A stretch of DNA of 64,000 bases from Roseovarius sp. THAF9 (GTDB lineage Bacteria > Pseudomonadota > Alphaproteobacteria > Rhodobacterales > Rhodobacteraceae): contig NZ_CP045404.1 of the NCBI RefSeq assembly GCF_009363715.1, forward strand, positions 2,200,001-2,264,000. Direction: 5' to 3'. Below, one piece after another: positions 41,671 to 50,814 of this stretch. The translations under genes were made by a program, and so were the position numbers. Positions within the stretch are counted from its first letter, which is position 1. Each line of letters begins with the position of its first letter. The notes beneath the pieces are model-generated. The model was not told where the DNA came from. It searched no databases and was given only the letters and a program-made list of their open reading frames with translations.

Positions 41671-42642
41671 CTATAGCGACCCCTCGTCGGTCAACGACAT
41701 GGGCCGCGTGGTCGAGCCATCGCGATAGGCAATGCATTGCCACGGCGCCTGCCCTGCGCCGACGCCCACGATCACCTCTGTTCCGGCCTCGGAAAACTCC
41801 GAACTCAGCAAGACCACGTCCGGATTGTTGGTTTCCTCGGTCACAGCCTGCAAACAGGCCTGCTCGGCGGCACCCGGCATGTCGGTGGCCGCTGCGCCCG
41901 AGCCGCGCGCCGCCCCGGTCGTTCCTGCCGAAGGGTCGTTGCTGCCTTCCACAAGGTAGTCGCCCGCGGCCCATCCCTCAAAACCGGGATCGGCCAGTGT
42001 CGCCACGCGGCACCAGCGCCGCGCTTCTTCCATCCGGCAGCCCAGGTTGCGGACGTTCTGGCCGTTGTTCAGCGTCGTCACCACGGCCGCGCCGCCCGAC
42101 GGAGCTTCGCGCAGGTTCAGCACACCGCCGCCCGAGGTCGCCACGCGGTAAAAATCCGGCCCGCCTTGCAGCCCGTCGGCATAGTCGTTCTGCACCGTGT
42201 CACCGGTTGCTCCCTCGATGCTGATGGCAAGCTCGTAGTCAGACACTTCCTCGCGCCGCGCCGCGCTGCGCATCATGTAGACCGAGATCGTGTAGGTCCC
42301 CGACGCCGGCAGCACCCCGTCGAACCGGTTCAGATCTGGCACCATCTCGCCCATCGTCCCGGCATTGGCAATTGCCTCGTCACCCGGCCCCTTGCCGGGG
42401 GCGTAGACGTTGAAATAGGTGGCCAGATTCGACGGCTCCAAACTTATCTGCATCCGTTGCCCGGCCTCTGCACCCAGGGTGTAGAGCACGCTTTCGTAGC
42501 CGGTGATCCTGTCGGTGATGGTCGTGCCGCTGGCGCCTGCGGCGAAGCGGACCGTTTCCGTCCGCATGTCATCCTGCGCCACCAAAGCGGCGGGCGCCCC
42601 GCAACCAATCGCCATTGCCAGGAAAAATACTCTCGCGTTCAT
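41671..42642 (-). CDS. Secreted SH3-domain protein
   Basis: A 323-residue exported protein. The signal MNARVFFLAMAIGCGAPAAL is cleaved near VAQD. Residues about 20-150 form a beta-sandwich that resembles inhibitor-like or pre-peptidase C-terminal domains (TDRITGYESVLYTLGAEAGQ, LPASGTYTISVYMMRSAARR). An SH3_3 domain follows (GGGVLNLREAPSGGAAVVTT, RWCRVATL), then a Gly/Ala linker and a small C-terminal part with two Cys. The ATG at 42642 is used. Its likely place is the periplasm with a cell-wall-binding role, by analogy. Confidence 0.78.
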   Translation of the reverse strand: MNARVFFLAMAIGCGAPAALVAQDDMRTETVRFAAGASGTTITDRITGYESVLYTLGAEAGQRMQISLEPSNLATYFNVYAPGKGPGDEAIANAGTMGEMVPDLNRFDGVLPASGTYTISVYMMRSAARREEVSDYELAISIEGATGDTVQNDYADGLQGGPDFYRVATSGGGVLNLREAPSGGAAVVTTLNNGQNVRNLGCRMEEARRWCRVATLADPGFEGWAAGDYLVEGSNDPSAGTTGAARGSGAAATDMPGAAEQACLQAVTEETNNPDVVLLSSEFSEAGTEVIVGVGAGQAPWQCIAYRDGSTTRPMSLTDEGSL

Positions 42643-42718
42643 CAATGGTCTCCCTTGAACTGTAACTTTGCAGTCAAAGGCCCTGATAACTATCGAAAAA
42701 CTTTGCCTTTAAAGAAGA

Positions 42719-42748
42719 GGGCCTGCCCACCGAAGCACGGGCAAGCCC
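42719..42748 (-). terminator. Stem-loop terminator after the zinc-ribbon gene
   Basis: On the minus strand GGGCTTGCCC pairs with GGGCAGGCCC (10 bp with one G-U) around a 10-base loop, followed by CTCTTCTTT. It lies 74 bases after the stop of the gene at 42822-43049. Confidence 0.65.
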
Positions 42749-42821
42749 AACATATCACATTTGTCGCGCCAGCGGCCCAAGAAAGAAGCGCCGGTCGAAA
42801 CGACTGACCCAAGGCGCCGAC

Positions 42822-43049
42822 TCAGAAGTCAAACAGCTCCTCAAGGAACCCGCCGCGCTTTTTCTTCTTTTGCGGGCGGCTGTCGGCCTGCCAGACGCGG
42901 GCATCCGGCGCCTCGGGCGTGGTCCGCTCGATGATCTTGTCCAGCTCGCCACGGTCCAGCCACACCCCGCGGCATTGCGGGCAATAGTCGATCTCAACAC
43001 CGGCGCGGTCGGTGATCACCAGCGTTTCTCCGTCAACCGGACATTTCAT
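42822..43049 (-). CDS. TFIIB-type zinc-ribbon protein
   Basis: A 75-residue protein with a zf-TFIIB ribbon: MKCPVDGETLVI, then YCPQCRGVWLDRGELDKI, giving Cys3, Cys23 and Cys26. The usual fourth Cys in the first knuckle (CPxC) is Asp in CPVD, as in some relatives. A charged C-terminus (RPQKKKKRGGFLEELFDF) follows. The cellular role is unknown; it is soluble. It stands upstream of a stem-loop terminator. Confidence 0.85.
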   Translation of the reverse strand: MKCPVDGETLVITDRAGVEIDYCPQCRGVWLDRGELDKIIERTTPEAPDARVWQADSRPQKKKKRGGFLEELFDF

Positions 43050-43116
43050 CGGGCAGTCCTCCTGTATTCCTGTTCATGGCATTTCAGATGGGTATCGCCC
43101 GCCGGTTTCTCAAGGC

Positions 43117-43524
43117 TCAGCGCAGGACATGCACCGCGCAGGCAGCATGTCGCACAACGTATTGCGCGGTCGAGCCCAGCAGCAGGTCCCCCATACCCGG
43201 GCGGTGCCCCGCGATCACGATGCAATCGACCTTGTGGCTGTCCGCGTAGTCCACGATGGTGCGCCCCGAATGTCCGTCCACCACCACGCCTGAGGCGTTC
43301 TCCAGACCCTCAGCGGCGCTGTCCAGTTCCGCCTGAACCGCGATCTTGCGTTCTTTCACGTAATCGCCCGGCAGATAGGTCGCGGCATAGCTCGGGATCT
43401 GCTCGATGACGTGAAACAACGTGATCTTCGCGCTGTGCTCGGCCAGCACTTCGGCCACGCGCATCGCGCCTTTCGCGTCGCGCTCTTCGTCAAACGACAC
43501 GGGCACAAGGATATGCGTATACAT
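43117..43524 (-). CDS. Universal stress protein (UspA family)
   Basis: A 135-residue single Usp domain. The N-terminal strand YTHILVPVSFDEERDAKGAM has Asp12 near the adenine site. The C-terminal nucleotide-binding motif GHRPGMGDLLLGSTAQYVVR (Gx2Gx9GS) is intact, so it is an ATP-binding class member. The ATG at 43524 follows GAGGAGGAGACCGTC. It is likely induced by stress, as usual for this family. Confidence 0.93.
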   Translation of the reverse strand: MYTHILVPVSFDEERDAKGAMRVAEVLAEHSAKITLFHVIEQIPSYAATYLPGDYVKERKIAVQAELDSAAEGLENASGVVVDGHSGRTIVDYADSHKVDCIVIAGHRPGMGDLLLGSTAQYVVRHAACAVHVLR

Positions 43525-43590
43525 GACGGTCTCCTCCTCTTTGGACACGCCATTGTCCCACAGCCGCGCCTCCGTCCGCCTTGACATGGA

Positions 43591-44490
43591 TCACCCTCGG
43601 CGCAGCACGCGCCCGTCCGTCACCAGCAGCCCCAGCGCGATCAGGCCGAACCCGACCCACGCCTCCGCGCTCAACCGCTCGCCCAGAAACGCCGCGCCAA
43701 GCCCCGCCGCAAAGGGCGGGATCATCAGCGTCACCAGCATCAGGTTCGCCGCGCCCGCGCGGCGCAGGATGGCGAAGTAGAGCAGATAGGCCAGCGCGGT
43801 CGACAACGCCGCCACGGACAACAGCGCCGCCCAGACATGCACCGACAGATCGAAGCGCGGCACCCCGTCCACCCACAGCGCCACGGGCAACATCAGCAGG
43901 CTCGATCCCATGAGCATCCCCAGCGCGTTCATCTGCGGCGGCTGGCCTGCCAGCGCCCGCTTCGCCCAGACGCTGGCCAGCGCATAGCTCAACGCCGCGC
44001 CCAACACCGCAAGCTGCGCAAGGTTGCGCAAATCCACACCGCGCAGCAGGTCCGGCCCCATGATCGCCGCCACGCCCGCCAGGCCCAGCACAGCGCCCAC
44101 GATCTTGCGCGGCACCAACGGCTCGTCGCGCAACAGCAGCCCCGCCACCACCGCACCGAACACCGCCGTCGTGCCATTCAGGATCGACGCAAGGCCGCTC
44201 TGGATCTCCACCTGCGCCCAGAAGATCAGCGAAAACGGGATCGCGTTGTTCAGCGCCCCCATCACCAGGTAGGCGCACCAGACTCGTGGCGCGCGCGGCA
44301 GGCGCAGCCCCAAAATCCGTACGACCACCAGCAGGATCGGGACCGCCCAGACCACTCGGTGCAGCGTGATGGTCAGCGGCGGCACCTCGGTCAGCGCGAT
44401 TTCAGCGAAAAAGAACGACCCGCCCCAGACAGCGGCCAGCGCCAATAACATCACGCCGGACGTGGCGGATATGGAAGGGCTTGTTGTCAT
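43591..44490 (-). CDS. DMT-superfamily (EamA) permease
   Basis: A 299-residue ten-helix permease with two EamA repeats. VMLLALAAVWGGSFFFAEIA opens the first; VLGAALSYALASVWAKRALA begins the second. MLVTLMIPPFAAGLGAAFLG near the C-terminus is typical of the family. Substrate unknown. I start at the ATG at 44490; earlier ATGs at 44505 and 44520 are also in frame. Confidence 0.85.
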   Translation of the reverse strand: MTTSPSISATSGVMLLALAAVWGGSFFFAEIALTEVPPLTITLHRVVWAVPILLVVVRILGLRLPRAPRVWCAYLVMGALNNAIPFSLIFWAQVEIQSGLASILNGTTAVFGAVVAGLLLRDEPLVPRKIVGAVLGLAGVAAIMGPDLLRGVDLRNLAQLAVLGAALSYALASVWAKRALAGQPPQMNALGMLMGSSLLMLPVALWVDGVPRFDLSVHVWAALLSVAALSTALAYLLYFAILRRAGAANLMLVTLMIPPFAAGLGAAFLGERLSAEAWVGFGLIALGLLVTDGRVLRRG

Positions 44491-44578
44491 GCCCCGTGTT
44501 GGCATGACCGGAAATTCCAAACGACCCGTTTCTTGCGGGAAGTGCGGCCTTGTCAGTGACTTGTGGACAATCCGGCGC

Positions 44579-44977
44579 TCAGGCCAGCCCCTCGCCCGTA
44601 CTCTTCACCCGGACACCATTGATCTTCCAGCCGCCCGGCCCCTGGATCATCTCGTATTCCAATTCGTAGTACACGCCGTCCGCGCCTTGGATCAGAACGT
44701 CCTGCATCAACGCATCGCCTTCGTCACGTTCCCCCAGAAACTCGACCTCCGCAGGTCGCCAGACCATCGGATAGCCGTTGCGCACCATCTGCCCGAACCG
44801 CTCGGACGAGCCGAAGATGCCCTGGATCATCGGGCTGGCATGGGTAAAGGCGGTGTCGAAATCGTCTTGCTGAAACGCGTCCAACTGGTCCGAGATCACC
44901 TGCCGCGCCGCGTCATCGGCACGCGCCGGCATGGCCAAAAGGAAAGATACTACGAGAAAAGACAGAAAACGGGTCAT
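44579..44977 (-). CDS. DUF4864 secreted protein
   Basis: A 132-residue exported protein. The signal peptide is MTRFLSFLVVSFLLAMPARA. The mature domain DDAARQVISDQLDAFQQDDF, then TAFTHASPMIQGIFGSSERF, matches the DUF4864 family, a cystatin/NTF2-like small fold found in Rhodobacteraceae. Function unknown. Confidence 0.82.
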   Translation of the reverse strand: MTRFLSFLVVSFLLAMPARADDAARQVISDQLDAFQQDDFDTAFTHASPMIQGIFGSSERFGQMVRNGYPMVWRPAEVEFLGERDEGDALMQDVLIQGADGVYYELEYEMIQGPGGWKINGVRVKSTGEGLA

Positions 44978-45038
44978 GGAAACACTCCTTTAAAGAGGAA
45001 ATAGCCCGCATCACCCACGCTTCAAATGTCCGATGGGA

Positions 45039-45482
45039 TTACTCAGCCTGCAAAGACTGAAGGAAGACCACAAGGTCCGCCACCGGTTGCGACATCATCA
45101 CCGGCTGTCCGGCGCTCGTGCGCACAGCCACCTGGCGGGTCGTGTCGAAGAAATCGCCATAGACCGGCATGCTGGAGCCGTGCGACACAAGCGGGTCACG
45201 GCCGTCGATCCGCTGCGCCACGCGCTCCACCGGAAAGGTGCCGCCATGACGATCCGTCAGCGTCGTCAGGTCCGAAGGCTGCACCAGCAGCACCTCGCGC
45301 ATCGGCCCATGACCATCGGCACGGGGCCCGTGACAACTGACGCAATGCTGCGCGTAAAGCGCGGCACCGGCTCCGGCGTCCCCTTCCGCCAAAACCGGCC
45401 CCGCGCCCAAGGCCAGACATGCGATCGCCCCGATCAGCCGCAGGCGTCCGGCCCAATCCTCATGCGTGCTGAATGCTCTCAT
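45039..45482 (-). CDS. Periplasmic c-type cytochrome
   Basis: A 147-residue class I cytochrome c. The N-terminal signal ends near VLAEG. The haem site is CVSCH at residues 47-51 and the axial Met is in GSSMPVYGDFF. The protein is the size of a single-haem electron shuttle. No oxidase or dehydrogenase gene lies next to it, so its partner is unknown. It is in the same orientation as the DUF4864 gene downstream (61 bases apart). Confidence 0.9.
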   Translation of the reverse strand: MRAFSTHEDWAGRLRLIGAIACLALGAGPVLAEGDAGAGAALYAQHCVSCHGPRADGHGPMREVLLVQPSDLTTLTDRHGGTFPVERVAQRIDGRDPLVSHGSSMPVYGDFFDTTRQVAVRTSAGQPVMMSQPVADLVVFLQSLQAE

Positions 45483-45636
45483 TTGCTCCTCCGGGCGTGC
45501 AGGGATGCCGCGCTCCGGCCACCGGCATCTGTGCTCCGGCGCGGCTCGAACGGCATCGCCCGGGCACTCTGCCCCGTCCCGAAGCGCCGTGCCTTGATCT
45601 GGATCAGAAAATTTCGATCACGGCCTCCGGGACCAC

Positions 45637-46287
45637 TCAGCGCACCTGCAGCCCGGAAATTTGCGCGCGGATCATGCTGTCGGTGTCGTCGCTGTCACCG
45701 GACACCGCAAGCCCCACCAGCGATGTCGCCTGCCCGCCAAAGGCGCGGCGAAAATCGGCGTTGAGGTCGACGCTCTCGCGTGCCTCCCCCGTCCCCGCAC
45801 CGCGCAACACCACCGTCTTGCCCCGCGCGCCCAGATAGGGGCTGTTAAGAACCTCGCCGCGCGCGTGGTCTCCGCCCCAGACGTAGACCAGCACCCGCAC
45901 GTCGTCGTTCGACAACAGCCGCGTCACCCGGCTGCCCTGTGCGCGCTCGGCCTCGGCTTCCGGCAGGAACACGAAGTAGAGCGCCAGGTTACGGTCGTCT
46001 CCGCCCTTGCGTGCCAGGTTGGTGGGCGGCACGCTTTGCGACACCTGCCAGTTCCATGACGCACCGCGCGCCTGCCATGCGGTCTTCGGCAAGGCCCGGT
46101 ACAACAGCGAGACACTGGCATCCGAGGTCACGCCCAGCGCCCCGCCCCTGCGGGCATAGTCGTTGCCCGAGAACAGCGAGAACCGCTGATGCTTCCAGTT
46201 TCCGTCAAACGACACCGGCGCGGCATGGGCACCAGATACCGAAAGAGATGTCGTAGCCGCCAAGGCGACCGGCAGAACAAAACGCAT
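45637..46287 (-). CDS. DUF3047 secreted protein
   Basis: A 216-residue exported protein. MRFVLPVALAATTSLSVSGA is the signal peptide, ending before APVSF. The domain with KTAWQARGASWNWQVSQSVP, RNLALYFVFLPEAEA, DVRVLVYVWGGDHARGE and VGLAVSGDSDDTDSMIRAQI matches the DUF3047 family. It is a beta-sandwich of unknown role. The ATG at 46287 is preferred over a longer frame to 46335. Confidence 0.82.
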   Translation of the reverse strand: MRFVLPVALAATTSLSVSGAHAAPVSFDGNWKHQRFSLFSGNDYARRGGALGVTSDASVSLLYRALPKTAWQARGASWNWQVSQSVPPTNLARKGGDDRNLALYFVFLPEAEAERAQGSRVTRLLSNDDVRVLVYVWGGDHARGEVLNSPYLGARGKTVVLRGAGTGEARESVDLNADFRRAFGGQATSLVGLAVSGDSDDTDSMIRAQISGLQVR

Positions 46288-46447
46288 GATCAAAACCTCT
46301 CTGTTATCTGCCTTGCAGTTAGACGCCCCGCCCACACGGGCCAGTCACCTATGCGTGAAGCACACGTCGTGGCGCATCTCGATTGAACCGATCCGTTCGT
46401 GGTGGCGACCCATCTGCATCCGCCACAGAGCAAAGGACACGCCGCCC

Positions 46448-46630
46448 ATGCCACCGCCTCTCGCCTTTCCCTGGAAACCCGCCTTGCGCCTCGGCGCCGG
46501 CCTACTGCTGATGGCGCTCACCGCGCCCGACGCCCACAGCGCTGTTCTGCCTTGCGACCCGGCCTTGGACCGGCTGCCACCACCCGGCGTCCGTGCAGGT
46601 CCAAACGATACCTGCGACCTGACAGGCTGA
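46448..46630 (+). CDS. Short secreted hypothetical protein (tentative)
   Basis: A 60-residue frame beginning MPPPLAFPWKPALRLGAGLL with a hydrophobic stretch (GAGLLLMALTAPDAHS) that could be a signal peptide, then a Cys-containing tail (VLPCDPALD, NDTCDLTG). AAAGGA lies ten bases before the ATG. Third-position GC is high in all frames here, so the coding call is weak. Confidence 0.45.
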   Translation: MPPPLAFPWKPALRLGAGLLLMALTAPDAHSAVLPCDPALDRLPPPGVRAGPNDTCDLTG

Positions 46631-46695
46631 AACCGCCCTTCTGTTTCCGGTGCCAACGCCCTATATCTCTGGTGTCAGACAACAGGAGCCTTTCG

Positions 46696-46986
46696 ATGCA
46701 CCGCGTCCTCACCATGACAGCCCTCTGCGCCGGCCTTTCCGGTGCAGCCCTCGCACAGGATTACGAAGAGCCCGACCCGGCAGATCTGGTGCCCGCCCAT
46801 TTCAGCGCCGACAGTTTCGCGGCCCTCGACCAGTACGATCTTTACGACGTGACACTGGCGCTCAAGCGGGGGCGCAACATTCGGCTGGCCGATTGCACCC
46901 CGTCGCAAAGCCGCGCCATTTTCGAGGCGTCCTACGATCAGCGCGCACCCGCGGTGGACATGCTGCGCACCACCTGCGCGGGTTAA
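46696..46986 (+). CDS. Small secreted hypothetical protein
   Basis: A 96-residue exported protein. The signal MHRVLTMTALCAGLSGAALA is cleaved before QDYEEPD. The mature 75 residues are acidic and carry two Cys (LADCTPSQSR, LRTTCAG) likely to bond with one another. ACAGGAGCC precedes the ATG. The last four bases overlap the stop of the convergent Ldh-family gene. Function unknown. Confidence 0.72.
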   Translation: MHRVLTMTALCAGLSGAALAQDYEEPDPADLVPAHFSADSFAALDQYDLYDVTLALKRGRNIRLADCTPSQSRAIFEASYDQRAPAVDMLRTTCAG

Positions 46987-47966
46987 TCCGCACCCGCCAA
47001 CCGCTGCGCCAGCGCCCACGCGTCCGGGTCGACCTTGACCGGGTCCTGCACGGTGCGCGCCTGTCCCGGCATCCGCGCGCCCTCGTCCCGCTGCACCGCT
47101 TGGGATACCTGCGTCAGACGGTCGAAGAACGCACCGCCTGACACGTCCGGGTCCATGATCAGGTAGAAGTCCCCGATATCATGCGGGTCGCCTTCGGGCG
47201 CTTTCAGCGGGCCAAGGTCCACGCCTGCGCGGCTGCCGGTCATCCCCGCCGCCAACAGTTCCGCCATCAGGCCGAACCCCCAGCCCTTGTAGCCCCCCAT
47301 GCTGACCAGCGAGCCTTTCAGCGCCGCTTCCGGGTCGGTCGTCGGCTTGCCCTCGGCATCGACCGCCCAGCCTTCGGGGATCGTCTCGCCCGCGGCCTTG
47401 GCCATGGTGATCTTGCCCAGCGCCACCGTGGTCGTGGATTGATCGAACAGCATCGCCACCCCGCCCTTGCCATCCGGGACCGCAAAGGAAATCGGGTTCG
47501 TGCCGATCACGCGGGATTTCCCGTCCGGCGGCGCCACCACCGGCGTCGCGTTGGTCATGCCCAGCACGATGAACCCGGCCCGAGCGATCTGCGCCGTGAA
47601 ATAGCCCAGACTGGTACAGGTATGCGCGTGACAGACCGCAAGGCTGATCGTGCCCATTTCCTTCGCGGCGCGCGCAGCCTCCGGCAGCGCCTTCGAGAAC
47701 GCCGCCTGCGCAAACCCGAACTTCGCATCCACCTCGACCACCCCGGGTCGCGGCTTGCGCACCTCCGGCACCGAGTCGCCCTTGACGCGCCCAGTCCGCA
47801 ACTGCTGGCAATAGCTTTCAAGATAGTAAAGCCCGCAAATCCGGTTGCCCAAACCTTCCGCCTCGCGCACCGCCGCCGCGACTTCTGCCGCGATCCAGTC
47901 CTCGGCCCCGTGATTCACCAGCGCCGCCTTGGCCGTCGCCTCGATCTCATCCAGTGATACCTGCAT
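46983..47966 (-). CDS. Ldh-family (malate/L-lactate-type) NAD(P)-dependent dehydrogenase
   Basis: A 327-residue oxidoreductase of the non-Rossmann Ldh/MDH type II family, which reduces 2-oxoacids or cyclic imines (malate, ureidoglycolate, delta1-piperideine-2-carboxylate). Signatures: HAHTCTSLGYFTAQIARAGF (catalytic His region), NATPVVAPPDGKSRVIGTNP and KGWGFGLMAELLAAGMTG. The ATG at 47966 is used. The exact substrate cannot be read from sequence. Confidence 0.88.
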   Translation of the reverse strand: MQVSLDEIEATAKAALVNHGAEDWIAAEVAAAVREAEGLGNRICGLYYLESYCQQLRTGRVKGDSVPEVRKPRPGVVEVDAKFGFAQAAFSKALPEAARAAKEMGTISLAVCHAHTCTSLGYFTAQIARAGFIVLGMTNATPVVAPPDGKSRVIGTNPISFAVPDGKGGVAMLFDQSTTTVALGKITMAKAAGETIPEGWAVDAEGKPTTDPEAALKGSLVSMGGYKGWGFGLMAELLAAGMTGSRAGVDLGPLKAPEGDPHDIGDFYLIMDPDVSGGAFFDRLTQVSQAVQRDEGARMPGQARTVQDPVKVDPDAWALAQRLAGAD

Positions 47967-48001
47967 GGCACCCCCCGTTGTCGCTTGCGTAGGGTGGGGT
48001 T

Positions 48002-48685
48002 TCACCCCACCACGATCCGCCCGTTCTCCAGCTTCACCACCCGGTCCATCCGCGCGGCCAACTCGAGGTTATGCGTCGCGATCAGCGCCGCCAGCCCGGT
48101 CCCCCGCACCAACTCCATCAGCGCCGCGAACACCTGATCCGACGTGCCGGGGTCCAGGTTCCCCGTCGGCTCGTCCGCCAGCAGCAAGCGTGGGCTGTTG
48201 GCCAGCGCCCGGCAGAACGCCACCCGCTGCTGCTCACCGCCCGACATGGCACTCGGTCGGTGCCCTGCCCGATCGGCAATGCCGACCTGCGTCAGCAACT
48301 CGGTCGCCCGCGCCTCGGCCATCTTGCGGCTGATCCCATCGGCCAGCTGCGGCAGTACGATGTTCTCCTGGGCCGTGAACTCCGGCAGAAGATGGTGAAA
48401 TTGATAGACGAAACCAACCTCCTGCCGACGCATGATCGTGCGCCGCCGGTCCGACCGGCCCACCATGTCCTCGCCGCCGATCTCGACCGTGCCGCTATCG
48501 GCGGTGTCCAGCAGCCCCGCGATATGCAACAGCGTCGACTTGCCCGCCCCCGAGGGCGCCACCAGCGCCACCATCTCGCCCGCGCCGATCGTCAGGTCGA
48601 TGCCCGACAGCACACGCACCTCGTTGGCCTTGCCCTTGTTATAGGCTTTCTCGACCCCGGCCAGCTTCAGCATCGCCTCACTCAT
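48002..48685 (-). CDS. lolD: Lipoprotein-releasing ABC transporter ATPase LolD
   Basis: A 227-residue ATPase with Walker [10 protein letters not shown], signature [20 protein letters not shown] and Walker [33 protein letters not shown] is typical of LolD. It drives release of outer-membrane lipoproteins to the LolA chaperone. Its start overlaps the permease gene stop by eight bases. Confidence 0.95.
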   Translation of the reverse strand: MSEAMLKLAGVEKAYNKGKANEVRVLSGIDLTIGAGEMVALVAPSGAGKSTLLHIAGLLDTADSGTVEIGGEDMVGRSDRRRTIMRRQEVGFVYQFHHLLPEFTAQENIVLPQLADGISRKMAEARATELLTQVGIADRAGHRPSAMSGGEQQRVAFCRALANSPRLLLADEPTGNLDPGTSDQVFAALMELVRGTGLAALIATHNLELAARMDRVVKLENGRIVVG

Positions 48686-49991
48686 AACGCAGCGCCTCCA
48701 CCGGGTTCATCCGCGCCGCCCGCCGGGCGGGGAAAATCGTCACCACGAAGCTCAGGAACAGCGACAGGCCCACGGCACTCATCACGTCCCAGAACTCCAG
48801 CTTGGCGGGCAGGAAATAGATCCCCCGCGTGTCGGGCGTCCAGATCGGCTGGTTGCTGAAGCTGTCGATCACCGCGAAAATCTGGTCGATGTAGATCGCG
48901 AAAAGACAGCCCAGAACCGTGCCCATCACCGTGCCGATGATCCCGATAAAGGCCCCGCACATGAAGAAAACGCGCAGCACCGACCCCTCGGTCAGCCCCA
49001 TGGTGCGCAGGATGCCGATATCGCGCCCCTTGTTCTTGACCAGCATGATCAACCCGCTGGTGATGTTCATTGCCGCGATCAGCACGAGGATCGACAGGAT
49101 GATGAACATCACGTTGTCCTCCACCTCCAGCGCCCGCAGAAACCCGCTGCTGGAATCCCGCCATGTCCAGATCTGGGTGTTGTCCCCAGCGGCGCGCAAG
49201 AGGGCCAGCGACATCTCGTTCACCCGCTCCGGCTCCTCGATCATCACCTCGATCTCGTCGGCCTTGCCCTCGCTGTTGAAAAAGCTCTGCGCCTCTTCAA
49301 AAGGCAGGTAAACGCGGACCCGGTCGATATCGTACCGTCCCGCGCTGAACACATAGACCACGTCATAGGCATTCACGCGCGGGCTGGTGCCCAGCGCCGT
49401 GCGGTTACCTGTGGGGTTGATCACCCTGATCTTGTCGCCCACGCCAATGCCCAGCGTGCTGGCCACGCCAGACCCGATAGCAATGGGGAAGACGCCATCC
49501 TCGGCCGGGTCCAGCGCGAAATCCTCGATATCGCCCTGCGCCGTTTCCGGGTCCGCAATCCGCGGCAGCCCCTTCAGGTCCTCCAGAGTGATCCCCCGCA
49601 CCTCGACCCCCGCGTTGCGGTCGCGCACGGTAGCCAGCACTTGGTTCTTGATCAGCGGCGCGGCCCGCGTGACGCCCTCGACCTGCCGCAACCGCTCCGC
49701 CATCGCCTCGTAATCGGTGATCTGCCGGTCGATGCGCCCCGTCTGCTGGTCCACCGTGCCGGCATTGTAGACCGTCACATGCGCGTTGGACCCAAGGATC
49801 GTATCCACAAACTCCGCGCGAAAGCCCGCCCGCACCGCCAGCGTCGCAATCAGCGCGAACACCGCCAGCGTGATGCCGATAAGGCTGATCCACGTCATAA
49901 CGCTGACGCCCCCTTCGGCCCGCTTGGCCCGCAGATAGCGCCACGCGATCATCGTCTCGAAGGCGGAAAACGGCTTGGGCTGAACTGCCAC
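48678..49991 (-). CDS. Lipoprotein-releasing ABC transporter permease (LolC/LolE family)
   Basis: A 437-residue inner-membrane protein with one N-terminal helix ([20 protein letters not shown]), a large periplasmic MacB-like domain and three C-terminal helices ([20 protein letters not shown] onward). [20 protein letters not shown] is the family entry. The start is probably a GTG at 49991 with GAGGTCC upstream; an ATG further up (50072) would add 27 non-homologous residues. In alphaproteobacteria a single LolC/E type usually acts with LolD. Confidence 0.93.
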   Translation of the reverse strand: MAVQPKPFSAFETMIAWRYLRAKRAEGGVSVMTWISLIGITLAVFALIATLAVRAGFRAEFVDTILGSNAHVTVYNAGTVDQQTGRIDRQITDYEAMAERLRQVEGVTRAAPLIKNQVLATVRDRNAGVEVRGITLEDLKGLPRIADPETAQGDIEDFALDPAEDGVFPIAIGSGVASTLGIGVGDKIRVINPTGNRTALGTSPRVNAYDVVYVFSAGRYDIDRVRVYLPFEEAQSFFNSEGKADEIEVMIEEPERVNEMSLALLRAAGDNTQIWTWRDSSSGFLRALEVEDNVMFIILSILVLIAAMNITSGLIMLVKNKGRDIGILRTMGLTEGSVLRVFFMCGAFIGIIGTVMGTVLGCLFAIYIDQIFAVIDSFSNQPIWTPDTRGIYFLPAKLEFWDVMSAVGLSLFLSFVVTIFPARRAARMNPVEALRYE

Positions 49992-50185
49992 GATGGGGAC
50001 CTCGGGTTCGTTTTTGCGTCTCTGCGGTGTATCGTGACCCCGGTCAACGTCAACCCCGGTTTCGCCAAGCACCGCACCTGAAGTACTGAGCCCCGCGCGG
50101 AATCAAGGGCCTATAGGCCCGCCGCGCGATTGCCCGCTGCACGAAAGGCGATTGCCTGCAATCGCCGAAATGGGGACCGCCCAAC

Positions 50186-50695
50186 CTACTCCGCCGGTGT
50201 CGCAACCGGCTTGCGCCGCACCACCCGGCCCAATCCACCCAGCAGCATCCCGACCAGCGTGTACCCCGCCAGGAACCCACCAAGGCCAAAGCCCGCCCCC
50301 GCCACCGTCGCCGGCACGGCAGGCTCGAAATCCCCCCAAGTCTTTTGCGCCAGTTCCGGGTCCAGGTACTGCCACCCGATCAGCGCCGCGCTGACCGAGT
50401 TGGTCGTCTGCAAATGCTCCAGATGCGCAGACAACCGCTCATGCCGGATCAGGACCTGCCCCATGCTCTCGCTCCGCGCCCGCGCCATGGCGGTGCCGCG
50501 CGCCAGGTCGGTGAGGGCCGCGTCCCGGCTCATGCCAAGCGCTGCGGCATCGGCGTCGAACCGCTCCACCACCCATGCCAATTCATCCACAGCGCCCGAC
50601 AAACGCTGCTTATACTGTTGGGAAAACTCGGGAAATTGCGACGCGGCCAGTGCACAGCACAGCCCGCCCGCCAGGGCCAGTCCCTTGGAAATCAT
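50186..50695 (-). CDS. DUF2937 membrane protein
   Basis: A 169-residue protein with an N-terminal hydrophobic segment (SKGLALAGGLCCALAASQFP), a long helical periplasmic region (FSQQYKQRLSGAVDELAWVV, HERLSAHLEHLQTTNSVSAA) and a second hydrophobic segment (ATVAGAGFGLGGFLAGYTLV). This layout and the FSQQYKQRLSGAVDEL motif match DUF2937. Function unknown. Confidence 0.85.
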   Translation of the reverse strand: MISKGLALAGGLCCALAASQFPEFSQQYKQRLSGAVDELAWVVERFDADAAALGMSRDAALTDLARGTAMARARSESMGQVLIRHERLSAHLEHLQTTNSVSAALIGWQYLDPELAQKTWGDFEPAVPATVAGAGFGLGGFLAGYTLVGMLLGGLGRVVRRKPVATPAE

Positions 50696-50814
50696 TGCTC
50701 TGCCTCGTTTTGTCGTCTTTTGTTTTGAGGCAAGTATAGCGCGTTTCGCGCGAATCCAGAAACAAAGATTACCGTGAACGACCGCGTCCGTTCACGCCCA
50801 CGCTTGCAGACCCG

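Noticed and set aside
42610..42632. Third copy of the 24-bp dispersed motif
   Set aside because: The similarity (GGAAAAATACTC) falls inside the signal-peptide codons of the SH3-domain gene and can be explained by coding constraint.
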